Source: JADJNW01 sp033761835 (GTDB lineage Bacteria > Bacteroidota > Bacteroidia > Chitinophagales > Saprospiraceae). From it: a stretch of 47,826 nt of DNA. The stretch covers positions 1-47,826 of the forward strand of contig JANRME010000139.1 in assembly GCA_033761835.1 (NCBI GenBank), read 5' to 3'. Shown here piece after piece: positions 1-6,146 of this stretch (positions are counted from its first letter, which is position 1; every line of letters begins with the position of its first letter). The notes beneath the pieces were generated by a model. It was not told where the DNA came from, did not search any database, and saw only the letters and a program-made list of their open reading frames with translations. A program made the position numbers and the translations under genes.

Positions 1-524
1 TCGGCGGTCCGCACGGCGACACCGGCTTGACCGGCCGCAAAATTATCGTGGATACCTACGGCGGCAAAGGCGCGCACGGCGGCGGCGCTTTCTCTGGCAA
101 AGACCCTTCCAAAGTGGATCGCTCCGCAGCTTATGCCACGCGTCATATCGCCAAAAACCTTGTAGCTGCTGGCGTTTGCGATGAAGTGTTGGTACAGGTT
201 TCTTATGCAATTGGCGTAGCCAAACCGACCAATATTTATATCCAAACTTACGGCACCGGCAAAGTGGGCATGAGCGATGGCGAAATCGCTAAAAAAGTAG
301 CCGAAATCTTCGATATGCGTCCTTATGCGATCGAAACGCGCCTGAAATTGCGCAACCCAATCTACTCGGACACCGCTGCTTATGGGCACATGGGCCGCAA
401 ATCAGAGATCAAAAAAGTATTGCTAACCGATGGCTCCGGCAATCGCAAGGAAATGGAGGTCGAAACCTTCACCTGGGAAAAGCTGGACTACGTAGATAAG
501 GTAAAAGCGGCCTTTGGCTTGTAG
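1..524 (+). CDS. metK: S-adenosylmethionine synthetase, C-terminal part (cut by window edge)
   Basis: MetK makes S-adenosylmethionine from methionine and ATP in the cytoplasm, releasing phosphate and diphosphate. Only the C-terminal part, about 173 residues, is present. The reading frame is open from base 3, and the first residues read GGPHGDTGLTGRKI, so translation does not begin at the TTG at base 27; the true start lies outside the window. Family signatures seen are the GGPxGDxGLTGRK stretch followed by DTYGG, and GGGAFSGKDPSKVDRSAAY, which belong to the phosphate- and metal-binding part of the active site. The C-terminus ends normally after KVKAAFGL. The gene converges on the ROCO gene, with a hairpin in the 51-bp gap. 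Nothing looks broken; identification is secure. Confidence 0.97.
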   Translation, partial: GGPHGDTGLTGRKIIVDTYGGKGAHGGGAFSGKDPSKVDRSAAYATRHIAKNLVAAGVCDEVLVQVSYAIGVAKPTNIYIQTYGTGKVGMSDGEIAKKVAEIFDMRPYAIETRLKLRNPIYSDTAAYGHMGRKSEIKKVLLTDGSGNRKEMEVETFTWEKLDYVDKVKAAFGL

Positions 525-531
525 AATAACA

Positions 532-564
532 GGGCACGGATGCTCCATCGCAGTATCTGTGCTC
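532..564. terminator. Hairpin between convergent metK and ROCO gene
   Basis: GGGCACGGAT (532-541) can pair with ATCTGTGCTC (555-564), giving a 10-bp stem with two G-U pairs and a 13-nt loop. It lies between two convergent stop codons, so a bidirectional terminator is a reasonable reading. The following T-run is weak. Confidence 0.45.
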
Positions 565-575
565 TTCCACTTAAT

Positions 576-2339
576 TTATTCTTCTCGAATTGTCCTCAAA
601 CTTGCTTTAATTTCTTCGATTTGTTCCTGTATAGTAAATCGCTTTGCCGCATCGTTTTCCTTTATCAATTCTTGCTCCAAAAAATTCAACTTTTTTTGCA
701 ATAAAATCACCTGCTCTCCTTGTCCCCTCCTCTCCAAGTCACCCCAATCCCCCCATTTATCCGCCGAAGCTTCAGCGAAGGAGGATCGTCTGCTATGCTT
801 CTTAAAATCAATCCCCGTTTTCAACAACACCTCCCGAATATCCACTTTCTTCTTACTCTCCTTACAGCGCTCATCGTATTCACCGTCGTCCAATAATTCA
901 ATAAGGTAATCGTAATCAAAAAAATGAGGCGTTTTGGCTTCGCTGCACACCGCACAAGAGCATGGCACCAATTTCTCCACCTGCAAATTCGCAAAATTCG
1001 ACTTCCGGTGAATATCATCTACTTCGTCCAGTATGCGGTTTAATAAATCGCCGCGCTTCTCGCCGCTCACCTCAATGGCGATCCGCTCTTCGGCATAGAC
1101 TTCCCGCACAAAAGCCCTTGCTTTCGGCATAGCGAAAATCACCGCGTCGTTCCAGACGTTCTCTCCTTCGATCTTCTCGTGCAGGCGACAAGTGAGGCGC
1201 GTAATCAAGCCCTTGGGCATGAATTTATAGGCGTATTGCACTTTGGTGGCGCGGGGCTCGTTCCAGCCGTAGCTTTCGTCCTCGGCGGGCAGGCGCTGCG
1301 GCACGATATAGTTGTCGCTATCCTTCATGCGGTAGCACAGCTCGAAGTTTTCCATGATGCGGATCAGCTTGTCCTCCATGCCTTCGTAATCGGGATGCGC
1401 CCAAATCTCCTCCGCGTCCAGTTCAGAGAATTTGCCTTTTTGCGCGATCACTTTTTCGTGATAAATCAATTGGAACAAAGCATCAATAATCCATTTCGGA
1501 TTGAGGAAAACAAATTTTTTCAGCACCATATCATCCTTGAAATGCAAACAAACACCGAGGATAGTAAAAGTGGTGGCAATGTCCTGCATCACATCGGCAT
1601 TATCTACATTGACGGCGGTGCAAAGGTCTTTGTACGCCGACCAGGAAATATAATGCTTGCCGGCTTTGGCTTCATTTTCCAATGCCTCGCGTACCCGTAC
1701 ATACGAGGTCGGATACTCCTTACCGATATGCGGCAGGCGCAGCGCCTGATGGATGATTTCTTCTTTTAGTTGATCGAAACGCTTGTCCGTAGCGGCTTTC
1801 GACAAGTCCACCTGCTGAAAAGGATTCACCACATTATCAAAGCGCTCCCGAATGGCAGCGGCGTTTTTGATCGGCTCGGAATGCCCCGCAATCTCATTCT
1901 GCACAATCAGTACCGGACTCTTGCCACCCAGCATCTCAATAATATTGAGCCAATACTGAAAATTAGGATTCTGCTCGCGCTCATTCGTTACCAGCGCATA
2001 CAACGAACTCCCCGTGAGAAAAAACTGATGGGCATAATGCTGCACATTCTGCCCGCCGAAGTCCCAAATATTGAGGCGGAAGTCTTCGTCGCTATTGGTT
2101 TTGCAATCGAGTTGCGTTACATCAATGCCGCGTGTCGTGTCTTCCTGCTCCGGCATTTCCGAGTTTACATCATGTAATTTTCTTTTAAGGGAAGTTTTAC
2201 CTGCGCCGCCCTGCCCGACGATGAGGAGCTTGGCTTCCATGAGTTTTTGAGCGCCTTGTTTTTCTATTTCTGCGAAGTAGCGGAGAATGGCTTTTTTACC
2301 CTGATAGATAATGGAAATAGGAACTATTAAATTTTTCAT
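576..2339 (-). CDS. ROCO-family GTPase (Roc-COR domains), C-terminal 587 residues
   Basis: This is the Roc-COR part of a bacterial ROCO protein, the family that includes LRRK2; bacterial members are GTPases that dimerise through COR. From the first ATG, a P-loop GQGGAGKTS is at 42-50, a switch I-like DTTRGID follows, then WDFGGQ (G3); the usual NKxD is replaced by VQNE. The COR region follows and the C-terminus has a CSCAVC cysteine cluster and a final helical segment. The frame stays open upstream of this ATG for 41 more codons until a TAG at 2466-2468. Beyond that TAG, the same frame encodes the N-terminal LRR start of a ROCO protein (2466-2687). The gene is therefore probably one ROCO gene with a nonsense codon, and the ATG at 2339 may be only a fallback start. 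Near the C-terminus the segment SFAEASADK is encoded by a short palindromic repeat-like insert (about 760-790). Confidence 0.85.
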   Translation of the reverse strand: MKNLIVPISIIYQGKKAILRYFAEIEKQGAQKLMEAKLLIVGQGGAGKTSLKRKLHDVNSEMPEQEDTTRGIDVTQLDCKTNSDEDFRLNIWDFGGQNVQHYAHQFFLTGSSLYALVTNEREQNPNFQYWLNIIEMLGGKSPVLIVQNEIAGHSEPIKNAAAIRERFDNVVNPFQQVDLSKAATDKRFDQLKEEIIHQALRLPHIGKEYPTSYVRVREALENEAKAGKHYISWSAYKDLCTAVNVDNADVMQDIATTFTILGVCLHFKDDMVLKKFVFLNPKWIIDALFQLIYHEKVIAQKGKFSELDAEEIWAHPDYEGMEDKLIRIMENFELCYRMKDSDNYIVPQRLPAEDESYGWNEPRATKVQYAYKFMPKGLITRLTCRLHEKIEGENVWNDAVIFAMPKARAFVREVYAEERIAIEVSGEKRGDLLNRILDEVDDIHRKSNFANLQVEKLVPCSCAVCSEAKTPHFFDYDYLIELLDDGEYDERCKESKKKVDIREVLLKTGIDFKKHSRRSSFAEASADKWGDWGDLERRGQGEQVILLQKKLNFLEQELIKENDAAKRFTIQEQIEEIKASLRTIREE

Positions 2340-2465
2340 TTCTCTTATTCCAAAAGAAGGTATTCTACTACTATCTGTGGTAACATACCATATTTTGTCC
2401 GCACTTTTTTTTAAAATGTTTGAAAAAATATGATAAACTTCAGGTGCATCTAAGTATTCACTAAG

Positions 2466-2687
2466 CTATATATATAAAAATAGATCATCTGAATTAATGA
2501 AGTTCTCAAGAGATTCCGAACAACTATATTCTGTAATTCCCTTGGGATTTAAAAATAATCCTTTTAAATGTGTTAACTTTGTTAGCTCTTCTGGTATTTT
2601 ATTGATAACTAAATCTGATAAATCTAACAATCCTGTCTTCTTTTCTTTCTCTTTTTCAATTAATTCCAGGGCTTTTTCATAACTCAT
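2466..2687 (-). pseudogene. N-terminal LRR fragment of the ROCO gene, ended by an in-frame TAG
   Basis: This 73-codon ORF begins MSYEKALELIEKEKEK and runs into a leucine-rich segment (LLDLSDLVINKIPEELTKL), the usual N-terminus of bacterial ROCO proteins. It ends at TAG 2466-2468. Codon by codon, the frame after the stop continues (LSEYLDAPEVYHIFSN...) without another stop into the Roc-COR ORF starting at ATG 2339. The full frame is 576-2687, 704 codons including both stops. Only about one leucine-rich unit is visible, where relatives usually have several, so the LRR array may also have been shortened. A pseudogene, stop readthrough or a sequencing error would each explain the stop. Confidence 0.7.
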
Positions 2688-2751
2688 CTTTCTATCATTT
2701 AATATTGCCTATTGAATGTTTTAGATATTTTCAGCTAAAATAATAACATTT

Positions 2752-2817
2752 TCGAAGTACGAAGTACAAAGTTGGAAGTACGAGGTACGAAGTGGGAAGT
2801 CGGAAATGGGAAGGACG
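2752..2817. repeat. Intergenic word repeat built on GAAGTACGA/GAGGTACGA
   Basis: The stretch between the ROCO gene and the toxin gene consists of variants of GAAGTACGAAG, GGAAGTACGAGG and GTACGAAGTGGGAAG in direct order. The same word recurs at 24041-24082 and 25723-25767, where it forms hairpins, and as GAAGGAAGTACG near 3415 and 3487. It is non-coding and appears to be a dispersed intergenic repeat family of this genome. Confidence 0.6.
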
Positions 2818-2839
2818 ATACCGAAGATGCGAGATTTTA

Positions 2840-3139
2840 TTATTGAATCGGAAAATCAGTAAGCGGTCGGCTGCTATGGCACACAGTTAGAATATTCACT
2901 TCTTCTTTATCGGCTACGGTGTAGATGATGCGATAATTACTCACCACCAATTCTCGAATAGAAGCGATATTGGTTTCGGGTACGACGCGTCCCATCATCG
3001 GAAAAGAGGCTAATAATTCTGCTTTGGCAAAAAACGCCTGTATGAGGTGGGAGGCATACTTTTCGGAATAAGCCTCGTGGTATTCTCCAATAGCCGCAAC
3101 ATCTTCCAATGCCTGAAACGTCCAGTTTACTTGAGCCAT
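2840..3139 (-). CDS. RelE/ParE-superfamily toxin
   Basis: A 99-residue protein with the layout of ParE-type toxins: an N-terminal helical part (WTFQALEDVAAIGEYH...YASHLIQAFF) with a following FPMMGRVVPE segment, then the conserved REL-V-NYRIIY strand and a hydrophobic final strand ending in HSSRPL. ParE toxins inhibit DNA gyrase, while RelE toxins cut mRNA at the ribosome; sequence alone favours ParE because the RelE catalytic pattern is not evident. The start ATG lies within the end of the antitoxin gene (13-nt overlap), the usual order for a translationally coupled antitoxin-toxin operon. Toxin activity is inferred from family. Confidence 0.85.
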   Translation of the reverse strand: MAQVNWTFQALEDVAAIGEYHEAYSEKYASHLIQAFFAKAELLASFPMMGRVVPETNIASIRELVVSNYRIIYTVADKEEVNILTVCHSSRPLTDFPIQ

Positions 3140-3309
3140 TGTTGTAAGGTGTCTTTGGCTTCCTGCATTGTTTTTGTCTTACCTTCCGCTACTTGTTGGA
3201 GTCCAGTTTGAATCTTTTCCAACAAAATCAGGCGTTCCACCAGTTCGTCCAGCGAAAATTCTGCGGGCAACGCTTGCACGGTTTCTAATACTTTTTCTTT
3301 TGTGAGCAT
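3127..3309 (-). CDS. Antitoxin partner of the ParE-type toxin
   Basis: A 60-residue acidic helical protein directly upstream of the toxin gene and overlapping it by 13 nt. It contains FSLDELVERLILLEKIQTGLQQVAEGKTKTMQEAKDTLQQWL, which resembles small antitoxins of ParE systems in Bacteroidota and cyanobacteria where the C-terminal helix wraps the toxin. No clear ribbon-helix-helix or HTH DNA-binding motif is visible, so autoregulation cannot be read from the sequence. Assignment rests mainly on position and size. Confidence 0.78.
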   Translation of the reverse strand: MLTKEKVLETVQALPAEFSLDELVERLILLEKIQTGLQQVAEGKTKTMQEAKDTLQQWLK

Positions 3310-3409
3310 GAACTCTATTCTTGTGTATTACAAATATAGCGCTTTTTTGGTTCTCTTTTTGCTGGTTTTGGAAGGAGAAAGTGAGCGTCGCCTACGACGA
3401 GTTTTCGGC

Positions 3410-3500
3410 AACCGAAGGAAGTACGCATCGCCTGCGGCGCTCCGTCGCTGAAGCTTTGGCGCAAGCAACAAGCCTACGGCGATCGAAGGAAGTACGAGGA
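3410..3500. repeat. GC-rich palindrome-like repeat, related to a segment inside the ROCO gene
   Basis: The stretch contains two copies of GAAGGAAGTACG (about 3415 and 3487) and, between them, TCGCTGAAGCTTTGGCG. The last word matches TCGCTGAAGCTTCGGCG on the minus strand inside the ROCO coding sequence at about 765-783. Both are centred on AAGCTT and are imperfect palindromes, which suggests a small dispersed palindromic element. Confidence 0.45.
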
Positions 3501-3622
3501 GTGAATATCGGCGTTTAAATTTGTATCATAATTATCATAAATTGGGTTATCATTTAAAGAAATACAAGTTTTTTCATCATAATTTGCTTTATCGACATCA
3601 TAACGCTTGTCCTGGTCGCCAA

Positions 3623-3706
3623 CTTATGATATTTCGTCCTCTATTTATCATTTTTTGTCGTCTTCCTATCATTTTTTGTTCTCTACATATCATGTCGAAA
3701 AGTCAA
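3623..3706 (+). repeat. 21-bp tandem repeat array, left arm of an inverted pair
   Basis: Four units of 21 bp start at 3623, 3644, 3665 and 3686. The second unit reads TTTATCATTTTTTGTCGTCT plus T. Conserved positions are TATCAT, a T-run and GTCGTC/CTCT. The opposite orientation of the same unit is found at about 3780-3890. Units are contiguous, with no spacers. Confidence 0.7.
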
Positions 3707-3781
3707 CTTCTGCTTTTTCCTGGTCAAGATTGCTGTTTTCGGTGTCGAAAAGACAGATGATAATGTCATTTATTTAGTTAT

Positions 3782-3886
3782 TGAAGACGATATATGAAGA
3801 AATGACAACGAGGAATGATATGTTGACAACGAAATATCATGTGCAGACGACAAAAAATTAAAGGAAGACGACGAAACATCATAAGT
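3782..3886 (-). repeat. 21-bp tandem repeat array, right arm of an inverted pair
   Basis: Read on the minus strand, about five 21-bp units follow each other from 3886 down to about 3782, the first being CTTATGATGTTTCGTCGTCT plus T. They match the left arm (first unit CTTATGATATTTCGTCCTCT plus A). The two arms are separated by about 75-80 bp and could form a long imperfect cruciform or RNA hairpin. Confidence 0.65.
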
Positions 3887-4102
3887 TTTTGACAGGAACG
3901 GAGTTTTGGATGAAGATTTGATGGATTATGATATAGAATTAAATGATGTGGACCCCTGTTTTGCTCCTCATAAGGCACGTCGAATTTTTGCAAGCATTCC
4001 AAATACTCCGCGCGGAAAGTCTTTTTCCGGTGGTGTGTCTCTTGGTTTTAAATGCATTTCTATATCTGATCTATTTGCGAACACTTGTTAAAATTATACA
4101 AG

Positions 4103-4999
4103 CTATTGATAATCAATATACCGCCGCACCAAATCCCCGTATGCATCAATCCTTCTATCCCGAAAGAAGGGCCAAATGCGCCGCACATCTTCGGTGCGTT
4201 GCTTGTCAATTTCTATGACTGCAAAATCTTCTTTATCCACTGGAGCTTGATATAAAATTTCGCCCTGCGGCCCTGCTACAAAACTTTGTCCCCAGAATTG
4301 AATGCCGCCGGTCACTTCGGTCCAATCTTTTTCATAGCCAGTGCGGTTCACAGCGATCACGGGTAAGCCATTCGCTACGGCGTGTCCGCGCTGACTGATT
4401 TGCCAGGCGTCGAATTGACGGTCTTTTTCTTCTTGTGCATCCGTGCTTTCCCAGCCAATCGCGGTCGGGTAAATGAGCATTTCCGCGCCTGCCAGCGCCA
4501 TGAGCCGCGCGCCTTCAGGATACCACTGATCCCAGCAAACGAGTACGCCAAGCTTTCCGAGGGAAGTTTCTGCTGGTTTGAATCCTAAATCGCCGGGGGT
4601 AAAGTAAAATTTTTCATAATATGCCGGATCATCGGGAATGTGCATTTTGCGATACTTACCTACCATCGAGCCATCTTTATCAAAAACAACCGCCGTATTA
4701 TGATATAATCCTGGGGCGCGCTTTTCAAATAAGGAAGTTATTAATACAATATGATGTTCTTTTGCCGCTTCTGCAAAAATATGATAGGAAGGGCCTGGAA
4801 TCGGCTCGGCGAGATCAAACATCTTTGTATCTTCTGCCTGGCAAAAGTAAATGCCCGCATGCAATTCCTGCAATACCACTAATTCCGCGCCTTTCGCCAC
4901 GCAAGCTTTGATGCCTTGGAGACTTTTAGCAATATTGATTGCTTTATCTTCGACACATTTTTGCTGGACTAATCCTATTTTTATTTTAGTTGCAGGTTT
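4103..4999 (-). CDS. aguB: N-carbamoylputrescine amidase
   Basis: AguB hydrolyses N-carbamoylputrescine to putrescine, CO2 and ammonia, the last step of the agmatine route. It belongs to the nitrilase (carbon-nitrogen hydrolase) family. Counting from MKPATKIKIG, the catalytic triad is visible as Glu45 in LQELHAG, Lys118 in KYRKMHIP and Cys155 in LVCWDQWYPEG. The residues IGWEST and NRTGYE are typical of plant and bacterial AguB. An ATG 10 codons upstream (5029) is in frame, but the family starts near the internal Met, which I chose. It directly follows aguA with a gap of about 73 bp, so the two are probably co-transcribed. Confidence 0.93.
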   Translation of the reverse strand, partial: KPATKIKIGLVQQKCVEDKAINIAKSLQGIKACVAKGAELVVLQELHAGIYFCQAEDTKMFDLAEPIPGPSYHIFAEAAKEHHIVLITSLFEKRAPGLYHNTAVVFDKDGSMVGKYRKMHIPDDPAYYEKFYFTPGDLGFKPAETSLGKLGVLVCWDQWYPEGARLMALAGAEMLIYPTAIGWESTDAQEEKDRQFDAWQISQRGHAVANGLPVIAVNRTGYEKDWTEVTGGIQFWGQSFVAGPQGEILYQAPVDKEDFAVIEIDKQRTEDVRRIWPFFRDRRIDAYGDLVRRYIDYQ

Positions 5000-5072
5000 C
5001 ATATTCCAAGTTGAAAAATTATATATCATATTATGTTTGGCACATTTTTGAAATGCGCCAAAACCCTTTAAT

Positions 5073-6092
5073 TTAAAGCACTCCAGCCGGATATTGCATG
5101 GTCACACAATGTAAAGAACCATGCTGCAAAGTCAAAGCACTACAATTAATACCAATAACGGTTCGATCGGGAAAACAGTTTTGCAATTGCGCCAAAGCCA
5201 GTTCATCTTCGGGCGTGTCATTCAAAGGCATTAGCACTGCGCCATTGATAATCAGGAAGTTAGCATAAGTAGCTGGTAAGCGATGTAAATCTTCGGGATG
5301 ATACGTCGGGCTGGGCAAAGGCAGCGGCACGAGCTTGTAAGGTTCACCGCTCAATTGACGAAAAGATTGTAATTCTTCCTCCATTTTCTTTAAAGAAGTA
5401 TAATGATCGTCATCATAATCGGTGCATTGTACATAAGCAATCGTATTTTTATTACAAAATCGCGCTAAAGTATCAATATGTGCATCGGTATCATCGCCTA
5501 TGATATGTCCATGATGTAACCATAATATTTGTTTTAATCCGAATATATCTTTCAGCTTCGCTTCAATTTCTTCCTTACTCAAATGCGGATTTCGATTGGG
5601 AGATAATAAACATTGCGTTGTCGTTAATAAAGTGCCTTGCCCATCGGATTCGATGCTGCCGCCTTCCAGCACCATGCCACCGTGCCGAATATCATGGATT
5701 TTAAAAATATTTTTATCAAATAAACGGCGCGTTATTAAATTATCTTTATCTGCTGCAAATTTCAAGCCCCAGCCGTTGAATACGAAGTCAAGCAGGACGG
5801 GCTTTCCGTCTTCAAAAATCGTGATACCGCCGTGATCGCGTGCCCAGGTATCATTGGAAGGGATTTCGACCAATATTAAGTTCTCTCTATTAACGTGTAA
5901 TAATTTCGATTGTACATCTTCGATATTATCACAAACCACTAATACTTTTTCGTAGCGGCTCACCACTTCGATGGCTTCCACAAAACCGGGGATTACAAAA
6001 TCCAACACCTCCGCCCAATCTGTATTTTTATGCGGAAAAGTGAACTGCACCGCGCTTTGCGGCTCCCATTCAGCGGGTAAACGACGATTCAT
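5073..6092 (-). CDS. aguA: Agmatine deiminase (peptidyl-arginine deiminase family)
   Basis: AguA converts agmatine to N-carbamoylputrescine and ammonia in the cytoplasm; its product is the substrate of the next gene's enzyme. At 339 residues it has the usual length. Family landmarks seen are WxRDxG (W83-ARDHGG), the GGSIESDGQGTLLTT segment with the substrate-binding acid, His205 in DAHIDT, and the nucleophilic Cys329 in LHCVTMQYP. Start MNRRLPAEWEPQ is the family's normal N-terminus (PAEWxxQ). The 54-bp gap to the upstream glgE-like gene contains a repeated GGAATATTGGA word, so a shared transcript is possible but not certain. Confidence 0.95.
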   Translation of the reverse strand: MNRRLPAEWEPQSAVQFTFPHKNTDWAEVLDFVIPGFVEAIEVVSRYEKVLVVCDNIEDVQSKLLHVNRENLILVEIPSNDTWARDHGGITIFEDGKPVLLDFVFNGWGLKFAADKDNLITRRLFDKNIFKIHDIRHGGMVLEGGSIESDGQGTLLTTTQCLLSPNRNPHLSKEEIEAKLKDIFGLKQILWLHHGHIIGDDTDAHIDTLARFCNKNTIAYVQCTDYDDDHYTSLKKMEEELQSFRQLSGEPYKLVPLPLPSPTYHPEDLHRLPATYANFLIINGAVLMPLNDTPEDELALAQLQNCFPDRTVIGINCSALTLQHGSLHCVTMQYPAGVL

Positions 6093-6103
6093 ATTTTAGA
6101 AAT

Positions 6104-6134
6104 TTGGAATATTGGAGTAATGGAATATTGGATT
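6104..6134. repeat. Intergenic GGAATATTGGA word repeat
   Basis: TTGGAATATTGGAGTAA is followed immediately by TGGAATATTGGATTAA, filling most of the gap between aguA and the glgE-like gene. The same words occur in direct and inverted form at about 23345-23412. Confidence 0.6.
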
Positions 6135-6146
6135 AATAAACTGAAA

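Larger units (their letters stand above)
3310..4102. other. Gene-poor region with repeats, no supported gene
   Basis: This 793-bp stretch lies between the antitoxin start and the end of aguB. It holds a G+C-richer patch (about 3375-3510) with a palindrome-like repeat, then an inverted pair of 21-bp repeat arrays (3623-3706 and about 3780-3890), then a short open frame on the plus strand (3885-4091) without a recognisable match. The ORFs inside the arrays are translations of the repeat. Confidence 0.6.

Noticed and set aside
1179..1769. 196-codon open frame on the plus strand inside the ROCO gene
   Set aside because: It runs antisense to a clear Roc-COR coding frame and has no family features; long shadow frames are common opposite real genes.
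3521..4002. Two short frames rich in Phe, Cys, Arg in the inverted arrays
   Set aside because: Both are translations of the 21-bp repeat on opposite strands; no credible start or family.
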